The notes under the pieces were generated by a model. The model saw only the letters and a list, made by a program, of their open reading frames with translations. It made no database searches and was not told the DNA's origin. From Takakia lepidozioides (taxonomy: Eukaryota > Streptophyta > Takakiopsida > Takakiales > Takakiaceae): a stretch of DNA of 64,000 nt. Position numbers and translations under genes: made by a program. Shown in pieces: positions 12,683 through 24,942 of this stretch; position 1 is the first letter of the stretch, and every line of letters starts with the position of its first letter. Where the stretch lies: the NCBI GenBank assembly GCA_030704615.1, contig CM060734.1, forward strand, positions 1 through 64,000, in the 5' to 3' direction.

Positions 12683-12970
12683 AGTTGCAAATGAAAAAGG
12701 TCATGAGACTTCCAATTCGTTTGATGCGAGCATGAAGATCAAATGCCCTAGCATCTTGGCCTGTAATATTGTACACAACCAAAAGCAAAAATGAACAGTG
12801 ATGTCTAAAATTCAAACTAAGAAATGAATTAAGTGAAGTAAACCAAAGTACATCTGTATTTGAATCCAGTGAAGGGAAGCCAATGTCATGTGCAGAAACA
12901 ACTACACCTGAAATGGAGAACTCCAGTAGCAAGGGGAAAGAAAAAGCCAAGGAGTATCTTCAAGAATAAT

Positions 12971-13466
12971 TCATGCATGACAATATAAAACAAATGAGTT
13001 TACAAATCCAAATCTCACCGCATCCAATTGAATGTCTGCGCGTATGACCTTAGAATCCAATTTTGGATGCAATAGCTTTCCTTGGAGATTGTCAGGATAT
13101 TCAAATATTGAATTGTAGCTTTGTGAACCAACAACAAAATCATTAGTCTTTGCAAACACCATTCAACTTTTTCATGAAATACAACAACAAAAAAACCCTA
13201 AGTAGGCAAAATGTGCATCAAAGCAAATGATCACAAATAATCTGAAAATATGATAGTTTATGTTTCGTGCTTACGAAAGAGGTAGACCAGAATTGCTTCC
13301 AAGTATTTGTGAGCCATGCATCGCGCAAACCATCTTCATCGATAGTCAATTTCTCTGCAATGCCGTTGGAATGAACAAATTCAACCTTTGGTTTATAGCA
13401 AGCTGTTTGATGTTTCATCTCATTCCACTGAAGGTTGAAAGCTTGAAGCTCCTTCGTTTGGGTCAC
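12971..13466 (-). pseudogene. Possible upstream exons of the HECT-like gene
   Basis: Two minus-strand ORFs look protein-like. One, about 13270-13466, contains FNLQWNEMKHQ and LTIDEDGLRDAWLT. The other, about 12990-13140, contains VVGSQSYNSIFEYPD and LDSKVIRADIQLDAV. They are collinear with the HECT-like frame downstream and separated by AT-rich, intron-like sequence. I recognise no domain in them. Grouping with the HECT fragment is inference from orientation and spacing. Confidence 0.3.
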
Positions 13467-14698
13467 CTTAAAAACAACACCAAAGTTTCAATACCTTTGA
13501 AGTTTCAAATTCTAAGTGACAGCAAGCTTACAACATATGATATCATGACAGTGCATGAACTCAACTGAATATCTTCGTGACATTGATGTTGGAAAAGTCC
13601 AACCATCTTTTGTAGGGCTTGAAAACAATTTGATTGATGTAATACCGTTGAAATTTCAATATGGCTTCATCAACCTTCTCTTTTGCTTGTAAAAGTGTTG
13701 CCTAGTCTTGGTGAGTCTCGAATTTATTTGAGCAACACATAAGCTCAAGTTGGGCCACCGACATTCGAGGACTTAGACACAGCTAGATCCTATGTATCCC
13801 AATCTTTCCAAAAAGGTTGCGCCGCGAGCTCAAATTGTATTCGAATATCAGCATCAAAACCACCCAATCCGGATGAAGATCGAGAGCAACACGAATCCCG
13901 TGAACCACCGCCTCGCAACCTCCTAGAGTGGCGACCCCGAACTGGTGAGGAAAGAGGTGGGCGGAGGAGAATGCGTCTCGAAACTGAAGACAAAGTGAGC
14001 GCCGGGGTTTCAAGTCTGGAGAATGCGGGAGAGTTTGCTGGAGTTGGGGGCAGCTATGTGCAGATGCGGAGATCGGAGGCGTGCTAAGCTCTTGCAAGAT
14101 TTTGACAGTACTTGGGGCAGAGGTGGAAGGATCTGCACCAGGCTTTCAGATGCAAAGATTGAATGGAATGACCATATCCCGGCAGACTGGCAGCTCGCTT
14201 AGTTCCAAGCGCTCCCCAACAAGTGGTGATGAGCCCGAGGTTAATTGGAGGCACCGGCGTTCTTTTGGAAAAGGGAAAGCCAAAGCACAGCTTTCGTTTG
14301 GCCCTATCAATTAGTTTTTGCTTTCTTTTCAGATCTGCTATGAAACACACCAGGTTGCGGTCTCAGTAAATCAGCAGTGTGGGGCTCACTCATCTGTAGT
14401 TCTAGTCCTCCTGCGTTGTGACTGTGACCAACAGGCACGCAACAGCGGAGTATTGGTGTTGAGAAAAGCATAATTTGTGAGCTCTACGTTGTGGATTCTT
14501 GGAGGTTTTCTTTACCTAGTGGGCAGTGATCACGCAGAGATTTATGGGCCAAGAGGAATAAAGTTGGAGGAGAGGAAAGAGACGGAGAGGGGGAAGAGGA
14601 GGAGGAGGAACGGCTGCCGAGCTCCGGAGTGATGAAGATTGAGAGGAATTTGGTGTGCCTTGGGGGACGTAGAGAGAGAATACGGCGGTGTAGTAGAC
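13467..14698. other. Gene-poor stretch between the HECT-like and zinc-finger genes
   Basis: No recognised domain. A minus-strand ORF around 13790-13993 (SGLGGFDADIRIQFELAAQ) could be a 5' exon of the HECT-like gene, but no ATG or homology supports it. 14560-14680 is purine-rich (GGAAGAGGAGGAGG-like) and could be the promoter or 5' UTR of the next gene. Confidence 0.4.
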
Positions 14699-14699
14699 A

Positions 14700-14762
14700 A
14701 TGGATGAAGCGAATATGTTGTCACTTCCGTGGTTAGGGTGGAGTGAAGCAGGACAGGAATGA
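14700..14762 (+). other. Short ORF overlapping the zinc-finger start (uORF or displaced N-terminus)
   Basis: An ATG at 14700 gives 20 codons ending in a TGA that overlaps the ATG at 14759 (ATGA). The peptide contains LPWLGWSEA, similar to what I recall at the N-terminus of relatives of the downstream protein. It could be a regulatory uORF, or the real first codons separated by an indel or sequencing error. Confidence 0.4.
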
Positions 14763-16541
14763 AGGAAGAATTGGCCAAGGCATTACTGCGAGCTGCACGT
14801 CGACAGGGCCATGAGAACGTTGAACTGCGGCGTGAGGGGCCGCATACCATCTTTTTCTGCACTTTATGTGGCACGCGATGCTATAGTGATGCTGCCCTGG
14901 CTGATCATCTGAATGGAAATCGACATGCTCGCCGCACTGCTTCCTGTCTTGTAAAAGAGCTTTCTTCAAGCTCGGCCCTTGTTTCTCAAGAGCCGGAACC
15001 ACTTCTACATAAGAGTGTGGTTGTTGAAAGCAGTGGTGGTGAGGTGTCGAAGGAAAGCACAGCATTATGTTCGTATGAAGGGGTCCCTGATGTCGGAGAT
15101 GGAAAACAGGCGGAGGCGGTGCTTGCAGTATCCAGTTCAACTGCACTTCTGGGCTCTTCAACTACCTCTCTGCAATGGATTGGCAGTGGCCAGCTTTTTC
15201 TCAAAACATGCTCCAACGGGGGTAGCCCACTTGTGGAGGCCTCGTGGTTTTCCTGGCAGGGAATGCATAAGCCTGTGGAGACTAACTGTCACGAAGGCAA
15301 TGTTGGGAGGATGGAGTATGCTGTGGTTGTATTTCCTTACAGCGACAGGATTGGCAGAGGGGGGGATTGGACCTCCTTGAATGCAGCAGGCGAGAACAAA
15401 TGCACCGGTGGTGCTCAATCAGACGCTTCTTTGTCACCTGACGTTCGAAACGAACAATTCAAGAGTCATGAGACGAATGGAAGCAAGGTCGCAATATCTC
15501 GGGATATTGTTGTGTACACGGAGGCTGCTCCGTCCACACAACCTGACACAACCCCCTGCTCATTGACTCTAACAATCAGAACAAAACCTCGAGAAGCACT
15601 CTCTGGTGATTTGCCACAAATTGACAACGAGCAGGAAAACCATTCCTGTGGCAAGGAAGCAACAGTCAGAACTCTTCGCCGAGGCTGGCAGAGAAAAAAA
15701 ACTAAAAACCTAGACAGACTCTGTTTTATTTGCCACCAAAGGTTGCTTCCAGCCAAAGATGTTGCGGCACTGGTGAATGTAAAGTCTGGACAGATGGTTT
15801 GCGGCAGCCGAAACAGGCGTGGGGTAATCACTCACTTGACGCCTGTCCAACTGTCCTCTCTATAGCATGTGGAAGAGTGAACTCTATTTCTGGTGGTCTT
15901 ATTCTGTTTCCAATTCTTGCAAATGAAGTCTCAAATTTGACATGTCTGTTGTTCGCAGGTCTTCCATGTCTTCCACAGTTTCTGTTTGATTGACTGGATC
16001 TCTTTTTGTGAAGCAAAAGCTTGGGATGCATCTTGTACAGTAAATCATTACAAAAAGGTGCGTAGAAGTAGGCAAGCTGGTAGGGAGCAAGCACTTGACT
16101 GGAGCCCCAGACAAGCAGTTGGTGGAGGAGTTCATACCACAGTAGGGGAGGAAGGAGCCATCTTCTGTCCAGAATGCCAAGGCACAGGTGTAAAAATGTG
16201 TGGTGGACTGCTTGAGCCACCTCGTCACCGGCTAGCACAGGTATATCACTGCTTGAATTGGCCTGATGAATTTAACTTGAGCACTTGGCAGCTGCCTAAT
16301 TGCATGGAACATATGGCTCTACATGCTAGTGCAGCTCCTTTGCATACTAGTCTTCTCCTTCTGACATGAATATTCCTTCTTCTTGCGATTCTCCTCATTC
16401 TAGTAGCTGCTCGGGGTGCAGGTTTTTGATTGGCTGTTGGAATTGATTCAAGCAAGGAAAGCTTGGATAGATCACCCAGTGCAGCATGTCAAAGGCACCA
16501 CTGGTCTTATGTTTGTGACACCTGAAAAAACAAAATCTCAG
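14759..16541 (+). CDS. Plant zinc-finger protein with U1-like C2H2 finger and Cys-rich cluster, spliced
   Basis: Three exons are supported: 14759-15823, 15959-16240 and 16422-16541. All joints are phase 0 with GT-AG borders, giving 489 codons before the 3' end is lost. Residues 34-56 carry a C-x2-C-x12-H-x5-H finger (C34, C37, H50, H56) in the context FFCTLCGTRCYSDAALADHL, typical of a conserved plant family of unclear function. The C-terminal part has CFICHQRLLPAKDVAAL at the end of exon 1, VFHVFHSFCLIDWISFCE at the start of exon 2 and FCPECQGTG later, together a zinc-binding, RING/PHD-like cluster. The middle is low complexity. An ATG at 14700 in another frame encodes MDEANMLSLPWLGWSEAGQ and stops on the ATGA at 14759, so the true N-terminus may be there with a frame break. 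The terminal exon was not found. Confidence 0.7.
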
Positions 16542-18796
16542 GTACAGCAACATTGCCAGCATCAGTTGTTGGAGTGAAAGGAAATTTTGCGTGTGTTTCT
16601 CCCCATTCTTAGGGATTCTGTGGAGCCAGTCTGTGCTCCACTGCATCCATGAACTACATGTGCTCCATTTGGATTTTTATGAATAGCCATGGTCTACAAA
16701 GGATTGAACTTGATCTTAGCCTGGTCTGCTTGGAAGCAGGGTGTGGTTCAATCGCAAGGGTTAATCCATTGCTATTCGGCTGGAAGCTCAGGGGCATCGG
16801 GAGGAAATGTTCTTGACAGGTCAGTCTTACTGGTGGTTATCACCTAATCTATCAACTTGCTGTAGATGAGCTTGCAATGTGCTTCTGTTCATGTCTGCAG
16901 CAGCCACGTTTTTTACATGTGAACCAAGTGCTCATCCCTGGTTAGAGATAGCTCAAGTATGGCTATCAACACTGTTTATACAACCGCTAGAGCGTTCTGA
17001 TTTTATGAAGCTTCAAATTGGTGGATGCTTGTTGACTAGGCATCACTGTGGGCCTCACAGGCGTAATGAGCTCCTGCAATTGATGCAGTAATGGGTCAGG
17101 CTGCTGCAGACCTACCCAAAGAATCAGATCTGTAGACTTGGAAGTTTTGGTTATGCTGTCCACTTTTAGGTAACTCTCGTCTTGAGCTGTTGCTCCAGGG
17201 ATTCTTTTGCCTGTTTCCCCTCCTTGATTTGTGGTTCACAGGGGGAGAGGCCCCATATAATTGTGACAAGGTGTTTGTTTTCCGCAAATGCATGATGGAC
17301 CATGCCTTCTTAGTTTCAGTGTCTGAAGCTGACCTGTTCTAATATTACAGTGATTGGATGTGCAATTTGAAATGAGACTTGGCAGGAGGCCTACTGAAGC
17401 GGAGGGTCATGCCTGAGACGTGGACACAGATATGTTATATCAAGATGAGAAATGGAGAATCAGAGTACAAAAGTTGGCATGTAGATGTGAATATATGTTT
17501 TCATAGTCTTATCTGGTTCCGCTCGGGTGCTTGTCAATATTCATGCAGATAGATGGTGGGATGTTATAGATGGTGGTGTGTATATGGTATGGAAGTCCTG
17601 CTGTAAGAACGTACTTGCTACAAGAATGTGCTGTAAAGTAATGTTATAGTACACGAAATAGATGTTCAAAATTCAGACCCTCTATCCATGAATTTTCCTA
17701 AGCTTTTTCTGCAGTCAGTCTGATTTCAGCACGCCTTGCATCTCAAATTTAATGTCTACAAGACTTCTCCAAAGACAATGGTGAGGCAATTTCCATGATT
17801 TGACCAAGCCCATCACTTCTATAGGTGTCCTTGGCGGAACTGGTTGTAATCAGCCAGGACAGAAAAGTATGGCGCAGTGACATCAAGCTTTGGTAGTGCT
17901 GAGCTATGTTCCACAGGGCAGCATCCAGCCATAACACTTTATCTGACAGTTGTGAGGATACACATGTCATGCACTGGTGGACACATTACACTAGATGGTT
18001 CTGGAGATCCTCTCACTGCTTTGCAAAGGATTATCTCGAGGTCTGAGAAGAGTATGGATGCAGGTTGTTCCCCTCTAGTCAAATGCAAAGAGAAGTGGTT
18101 TCTAGTTCATGCCAATTTTTTATTTTTCACAGCAGAGCCCTTCCATCACACTTAGAAGTAGAATTTAGTAAGAGGAACGCCCACCTTAGAGGAAGACACA
18201 TGTGGCCAATGTGGGAAGAAGAGAGAGGAGAGCAGGAGGAAACAGTAGGCTGCACAGAGAGAAAGGAAAGACAAGAATTGGGGCAACGTTGTCGTGGCTT
18301 TTCTTCCGCAGTTGCTGCTGCTTCTCGCCTTTGTACTCTTCCTTGCCTTCCCATATGCATGGAAGTGGGCACTTGTCTTTTGGGATGGTTAGAAGCTGAG
18401 ACAACTGCTGCAGCCTAAAGCTGGAGCGGTGTTTAGGCAGCTCGGACCTTTGATTTGTACAACAAGTAGACCATTGTAGTTTGTTGGAACACAATGAGCT
18501 TGTGAATGTGTGTTGTCAGTTGATTTATACTGTTTGTTTTGCAGTATTGACCCGACCAAGCTTAGAATGACTGCAGCATCCTTGCCCTCTCTGTCAAAGG
18601 TCTACACTATAAAATCGTGCGTTGCTTGAGAAATGCTGCTCTAGTATTCTTCCTTGTCGACCGAACTCTAGTCCTGTTAAGGCCTTGCAGTTCAGGGGAG
18701 AGAGAGGCTGTTAAATATAGGCTTGCATGTAGAGCTCTCCAGTTGGACACAGCAAGGAACAGGGCGGTAAGAGAGAAGCGGAGAAGGGGGGTAGAG
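16542..18796. other. Intergenic, including the unresolved 3' end of the zinc-finger gene
   Basis: The expected last exon should lie here. A 64-codon open stretch after an AG at about 16900 (ending near 17091) is possible but resembles nothing I know. The rest is T-rich with only short ORFs. 18200-18260 is purine-rich. No other gene is seen. Confidence 0.4.
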
Positions 18797-19956
18797 ATGG
18801 AGAGGCGGTACTGGATGGTCGTTCTGCTGCCATTCATGGTACTTGCATTCTTTGCGACCTCCAATATGCAGCACTGGCTATGGCCTCAGAAATTGGGGGG
18901 ACCCCACCAGGAGACGATGATGCAGGCTGAGCTGCAGTCTCTGGCATTGCTGAAACGCCAAGAGAACGGGCTCTTCAGGCTGGAACTCCACCATCAATTT
19001 CACAGGGAGTGACGAGTACAAGGAGGAGATCTTGACACAACTCAAGTTGAACCAGGAACTGCAGCAGACCTTGCTGTCCAGCTACCAGAATGAGTCAAGC
19101 ATTCAGCCCCTCAACCACGGGGAGTACGCAAGTGTGGACGCCGTGAGCGCCACCCACTGCCGAACGGCCAATGCGGGTGGGGGTGGAAGGAATGGGCTTG
19201 TATGGCAGCCCAAGGCGAACCGGTACCTAGTTGCGATCTGTGACTCGGGACAGATGTCCAACCACTTAATCTGCATAGCGAAGCCCAAGCCACCCTCGTG
19301 CTGCAGATTTTGTGGCCAGATTCAGCTCGAACGAGGAGGTGATTGCTATTGGAGATGTATATTATGCGGATGTTGAAGAAGAATGGGTGAATCAGGCCGG
19401 GGGACCGTTGGGTCACACCTGCAAGAGCATAGTGCAGCCCAATCGCTTGGTGGTTCTCACAGCCCAGCGGTTTATGCAGACCTATTTGGGGCGCCACTAC
19501 CTTGCCTTGCACTTCCGACGCCATGGATTCCTAACCTTCTGCAATCAACAGCACCCAAGCTGCTTCTTCCCGATTCCGCAGGCCGTCGAATGCATTGTCC
19601 GCAAGCTGCGCGAGACAGGGGCGAGGGTGATCTACTTGTCCACAGACGCGGGCGAGAGCGAGATCAGCGTGCTCCGCTCCTTGCTGCCCGTGCCGCTGGT
19701 GCGACGGGCCGAGATGCACGAAGCACGCGCTAAGTGGGACGCTCTGCTTGAGCGCAACAAGCTGAGCAACGACCCGGTGGTGGTGGGCATGCTGGACAAA
19801 ACCATCGCTGCGCTTGCCGAGGTCTTCATAGGCACAAAGGGCTCCACCTTCACAGACGACATCAATCGTCTGCGCCATGACTGGCGCACCGCCTCCTCCT
19901 GTGACGCCTGTCTGTGCCGCGGCGAGCACCCCTCCTTCCAAGCAGACCCACCTTAA
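18797..19956 (+). pseudogene. GDP-fucose O-fucosyltransferase-like protein, internally deleted
   Basis: The first ATG of the frame (18797) gives a short basic N-terminus and a hydrophobic signal-anchor (YWMVVLLPFMVLAFF), as expected of a Golgi type II membrane enzyme. A one-base frame change near 18977 leads to NSTINFTGS and CDSGQMSNHLIC, the start of the plant O-FucT domain. Near 19290-19315 the frame changes again and jumps to FSSNEEVIAIGDVYYADVE, so about 100 residues usually found between these motifs are missing. The rest is well kept to the natural stop: QRFMQTYLGRHYLALHFRRH, CFFPIPQAVECI, YLSTDAGESE, and FIGTKGSTFTDDI near the C-terminus. No introns are visible. Relatives transfer fucose from GDP-fucose to protein or glycan acceptors. 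A processed pseudogene is likely; an assembly error is the alternative. Confidence 0.75.
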
Positions 19957-21216
19957 ACCTTCCTATCTTGAGCCCCCTCTGCTTGGTGAGGTGGAGCCCA
20001 CATTGTGAGCGTCTCACACGACTTGATGCAAAGCCGGATCAAGAGAGCTTCATCTGATGCTCGATCAGGATAGATACCGATTAGTTAGTTTTGTGCTCTG
20101 GGTGTTGTTCACTGTTGCCTAATTTGCTGGAACAGCGGACATATGTACATAACAAGTAGCTCGTCTTGAAATCTGCGTGAGGCTTTACTATCAGACACCT
20201 TGGAACCTCAATCTAAAATGAAGCAGTGCGATGAGTTGTTTTAGAGCAGATTTGTGGCAATCCCAAGCGAGAACAGGTGCAAACACGCAGAGGCCATAGA
20301 CCTGAATCTCTCTCTCCACATGCATTATGTCTACAAATGTAGACTGGCTGTATTTGGGATATGTTTGCTGTCTGTCTCTGTCACTCTTTGAGATTGTGTT
20401 CTACATGAACGCATAAGTTGAAAACTAACATGATGCAGGGGTCCTCAACTACCAAACATTCATAAGGATCATTCGGGGGGTCTGCGATACCCAGCAATCG
20501 TGATCAGTTCATGGAGGGGTGTATTGTCCTGTAGGGCCCATGCTTTGTTGTGACGAGTATTCTCAGAGATCAAAGTGCCTATGCTCGTAACGGCACGATG
20601 TGTTATGATCATGCGCTGCTCACAAAGGAAAGCTGATGAAATCTTGGCCCGCAACCTGAGAAAAGGATCATATCTATAGATGGATGTTGACACATGTATG
20701 CCACATCAGGCAGGCACTCTGCAGGTTCATTAGTGGAACTGGATACATATGTCAGAAGCATTAGTGCAAGATCATGGAAGGAAGAAAGGCACAGCGTTGA
20801 GTAGCGGTGGGACCCACGATGCTGGTGGAACCCACGATGGTGGCTGCGTGTCGTACCAAGACCCAGCACCAATGTCTGCAAATGGATTCCGGTGGGCCCC
20901 CTGCTGGAGGCGCAAGGAGGCAACGACTACCCTCCGACCTCCGCAACATTGCCCCCATGGAAATAGGCCCTGGTTTTACCCGGTTATAGGCTCCGCTTCC
21001 TTTATGGGCTCACGTTTAAGAAATGCGCTCATACTTAAGAAATCTGCTCACGCTTAACAAAATGTGCTCACGCGCTAGCTTCCCTCGGGAATACTCACCT
21101 ACCTGTCCCAACATGAGGCTGTGCCGAAGGCGTCTGTGAGCAGAAGGGCCTGGTTGTGAAGAAGTGTCAGTAGGAGCACGTGTTGCGAGGGCTTGTGCTC
21201 AGAGATAATGCCCTCC
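19957..21216. other. No recognisable gene
   Basis: Short ORFs only. 21010-21075 has repeated GCTCACGCTTAAGAAA-like phrases. Nothing else stands out. Confidence 0.5.
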
Positions 21217-22087
21217 TCAGTCTCCCGCGAGAAAGCGTCGGAGCCGGATTCGAGTCTCTCTATGACCAGCCTTACCACCACGTGGTGGCAAAACCAAACA
21301 CCACTGGGCAAACAACAGAAGAAGATACCACGCCGACACGTCGGCAGGATCCCGGGCCAGTTTGTCTAGAGGCATGCGAAAGCAATGCTGGACCTCTTGA
21401 CGAAGGGCCACCGGGATGCGTCCCGGATGCGTGTGTAGAGGCGGGGGCGGGGTAATCCCAAATGAAAAGCTCCAAGGACATCCAACGAGGAGAGCCACGC
21501 CCATGCAGTGGGTGGAGGGGGAGCTTGCAAAACACTGAGGGGAGTGGGTACAGAAGAACCATCATGGTTAGCTTGCCGAAAGGCTGTGAAAGTGTGCTGG
21601 TGGCGAGCCAAACCTCTGATTTGGGCGAAAGGGGGACCGCAAGCCGAGCAAGGAATACGTTCTGTAGTAGGAACAACTGGTGGTTGTGGAAATGATGGAA
21701 ATGGTGGAACCGTTGGAGGGGGTGGAGCTGCTGGAGGAGACGGCAAAATGGAAGGTCGAGGGGCAAAAGGAGAGTGAGAATGTACCCGCTGTCTGGAGCG
21801 AGATGGAGAACCCGGTGGTGAGGTGACCTCTGAGGGACTTTAGTGCAGCCAGAAAGGCGGAGTGGAGCAAACGTAGTGATGGGACTGTGCACGCCGGTTG
21901 GATCTTCAAGCAAGTGGTCATGTTGCTGAGGAAGACAAACGCGGCCGGGTTGGTATTGTGGCAAACTTCTAGCCGTCACTACCACTGGGGCGTCTTGCTG
22001 GTGAGGTTGGGGTGAGGGGGATACCACTAGCTGGGGTCGAGGTACAGACGCTGGTGCTACCGCTGAAGGAGAATAGGACCTGGGCAC
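21217..22087 (-). mobile_element. 5' fragment of a non-LTR retrotransposon, zinc finger and RT N-terminus
   Basis: On the minus strand, a Pro-rich region (about 21750-22087) leads into a C2H2-like finger (IPCSACGPPFAQIRGLARHQH, about 21620-21690). After a frame change comes LRQEVQHCFRMPLDKLARDP, SAWYLLLLFAQWCLVLPP and ETRIRLRRFLAGD. This order (finger, then a helical region with a short basic patch) is what I know from the N-terminal part of the RT family at 6.8-8.8 kb. The catalytic RT core is absent. Element family inferred from motif order. Confidence 0.5.
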
Positions 22088-22739
22088 AGGCAGAGTGGAT
22101 GTGGTACGTGTGCGGGAGCGTCTTCCTGTCTAGGCTGGTTGTCGACTCTCCGCTGGGTGTTGCCGATCGGTGGCGATCATCACTTTCACATGAGAGAGAA
22201 TGCATGGAAACATGGACATGTTCGGACTTCAGTTTATGACGCCGTTGCTCAAGGTGAGGTGGTTTCAGGTATGGTGCAAGACATTGCAAGGGGCCCCTCT
22301 CAATTTGCGACCTCATACACGGCGGTTTGGGTTCACGGTCATCATTTCCGCATTTGTGTCTTGACATGAAGCGCAAACAACGTTTTTGATTCTGGCTTGT
22401 GTGCCACATATTGGCAAGACTCCGTGTGGGGCAAGGGAGATACACGACCTGCTATGAGCAAACTTGAGTACATTGGAGAGCTTGAGAGCATACTCCAACC
22501 TCAGTATACAAGGTAACGGCCTCTTCTCTTCAAGGGAAGGTGGTTCCAGCCACATCTTGTGGGGCCCTCCGCAACACTAGTGCAAGATGATTGTGGTTTC
22601 ATGCGCGTCAAGGCATATAGGCTCAACCCTACTCATCGTCCCTCTGATGAGCTTTTTTCATGGCCTTCAGACATGTAGCAAGTTTTCTTCTCCGATGACA
22701 AAACAAGAGGGGGAAATTGGAAGGTGGTTGTGCATGCTT

Positions 22740-23041
22740 AGCCAAGAGGAAGACGTATCTATCATGGTCTCGGATCTCCATGGGGTGAGGCAATTGCGGT
22801 GGAGGGAGAGACTGGTCATAATGATGCTGATGTTGGAGATTGGGTAGAGGGGGTAGAAGAGGATGATGACGCCCCGGAGAATGCATCCCGGACCTTATAT
22901 GATGAAGCTCCAGCAGATATGGATTTTGGAGAAAAAGATGAAGACACGGCCATTGAAAACAAGGTGGAGGATGATTCGGAGGTGCCTTTTGAGGGCCGGG
23001 CCATTTATGACGATGACTCCGATGACCAAGAAGACTTGTAG
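22740..23041 (+). pseudogene. Hypothetical ORF with a strongly acidic C-terminus
   Basis: The frame ending at 23039-23041 (TAG) reads GLGSPWGEAIAVEG and then an Asp/Glu-rich tail (VEGVEEDDDAPE, YDDDSDDQEDL). The 5' part is interrupted by a stop just upstream of 22745. No domain is recognised. The composition suggests the end of a transposase-like or nuclear protein, but that is only an impression. Confidence 0.3.
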
Positions 23042-24940
23042 CTTGATGAGGAAGAAGAAGCTCCGGATAATGATGTTCAAGTTGATTAGACACGTAATCA
23101 AAGCTACATAATAATTCTCGCACCAAACTATACCCATCCCTTCAATTGATTGTACATGTACATGCATATTGTAATTTATTTCTATGATTGATCAATGGTT
23201 GTGGCTGGTAGTCTTCCAAGAAAGAAGGCAGAGGCAATGAATATGTTGGAGCAACGCATGCAAATGTGACGTCAAGAGAATAATCAAAATGAATGTCCCA
23301 ATCTACAAGAAGGTACAATAAGAAGCTACAGTGCACACACCCTTAGACCATGTTACATTGCAACAACACCAAGAGGAGCTTGTTGCAACGAAAGTTGAAT
23401 TAGACATTTCTTTTGAAGAAGCGAATGTTGTGATGACAGAGACTGTTGCAATTAAAATGGCAATGGACTTTGCTTTTGAAGAAGATAATGGTTTGATGGA
23501 AGAGACGACAAAGTTTGTTGCAAGTCTCATTTCTTCCTTAAGACGGTTTTTCAAAGTTCGATGGCCTAGCACCCCCACCGGGAGAGAGGGAAGATATACA
23601 TGTCATGTCAAGACATGGACAAGACCGCTAAGGTCATTGTCATTGAAAGACAAAACAGCCCTTTACAGGGCACCATCTAACATTCCCTTTCATGTTTACA
23701 ATCTCATTTGAATACCCCATTACATTTCAGAGTCTCTGAAAAAACAGGGCGGGAGGGTGGGATTCCAGATCATTCATATCATGAAAGCACCATAGTATGC
23801 ATCATCATCTCAAAAATTCATTTCAAACTCATTTCAAAAAACCAGATTGTAGGTTTGGTTTGAAGATGATGTTTTAGAACCAAGATATAAGCAAGATTCT
23901 TAAGAAGAAACAAAAGGGTAGAGCCCCCTTAAGCAGGTATAGGCCTAGAATGGTATTTTAAGGCCTCATAAAATAGTTCTGCCAAGGTGAAAGAGCAGCT
24001 CAGAAACCCCTGTTTGTTATCAAGCCATGAAACCAAAATGATATGAGGGCCTTGAAGAATGTGTGTTATCTATCAAAGCTTATCCTTTTGATCCATCAGA
24101 GTCATACCAAGAAGTTTCATTTCAGAGCCAAGTATCAAGGCAGTCAGAGTAATAACTGCTATTTTGTATCCTTGTATCCTTCATAGCTTAACTCCTACAT
24201 ATGCAAATGTGGTTGTAAAAAACCAGAAACAGGGGTAAAGAGAGAAGCAAATCCTCATTGGAGCCATCTTGGAGCAGGTCTGAAGCGGCATGGTGGCAGT
24301 TTGAAACAGTAGCATAGGCAGCAGCAGAATCCACATTTGCAAGAACAGGAGCTGCAAGCTTTCAAGAAATCAAGACAAGTGAAGACCCTCACCTGTGCCC
24401 GTCCCAAAAACCACCACATAGCGATGTGTGTTAGTGAGGATGCAGCAGGTAAATGGCAGGTCTTCACAGTTGCTATCCATGTCAGTGTTGAATTCTAAAG
24501 CAAGTACAGATCACAATTCAAGCAAGGGTAAACTCAAAAAACCTTGAGTGTTTGTGGTATGCCCTGCGCCATGGCGTCCAACAGATCGTCTCCAACAGAA
24601 CGCAATCAGAGTAGAAGCGTTCACAGATAGAGAATGGCTCATACACAAAGAGAGAGCAACATGTAATCTGTAGATAAATAGGGATAGAGTACTTCCCAAC
24701 AAGGAGTAAAAGCGTCACTGCAAAATAAAGAACCATGAGTTTCTGATCAAAGCGATCACCGCTTTGTCGTCTGCCAGAGAAGAATCTGTTTAACCACCAA
24801 TGCGCATCCCAAGAGCCAGCCATCACGAGTACCATGTAGCAGCAGGGGAGCAGGTTTATACGGCGCATCATCAAGGTTCACTGAAGCACGAGTTCAGTGC
24901 TGTGAAGTGTGTCGGCCTGCTTAGGGCACAACTTCCCGAT
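23042..24940. other. No confident gene
   Basis: A 126-codon open frame at 23331-23711 lacks an ATG start and any known domain. A minus-strand frame from an ATG at 24871 has two hydrophobic stretches (e.g. LMVLYFAVTLLLLVGKY) but no recognisable family. Neither is called. Confidence 0.4.
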
Positions 24941-24942
24941 TT

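Noticed and set aside
14733-15831. Minus-strand ORFs opposite the zinc-finger gene
   Set aside because: Shadows. The plus strand carries the conserved finger and valid splice sites.
21272-22087. 271-codon Pro/His-rich minus frame as an independent gene
   Set aside because: It overlaps, in another frame, the zinc-finger and RT N-terminal pieces of a LINE; low complexity and no ATG-supported domain.
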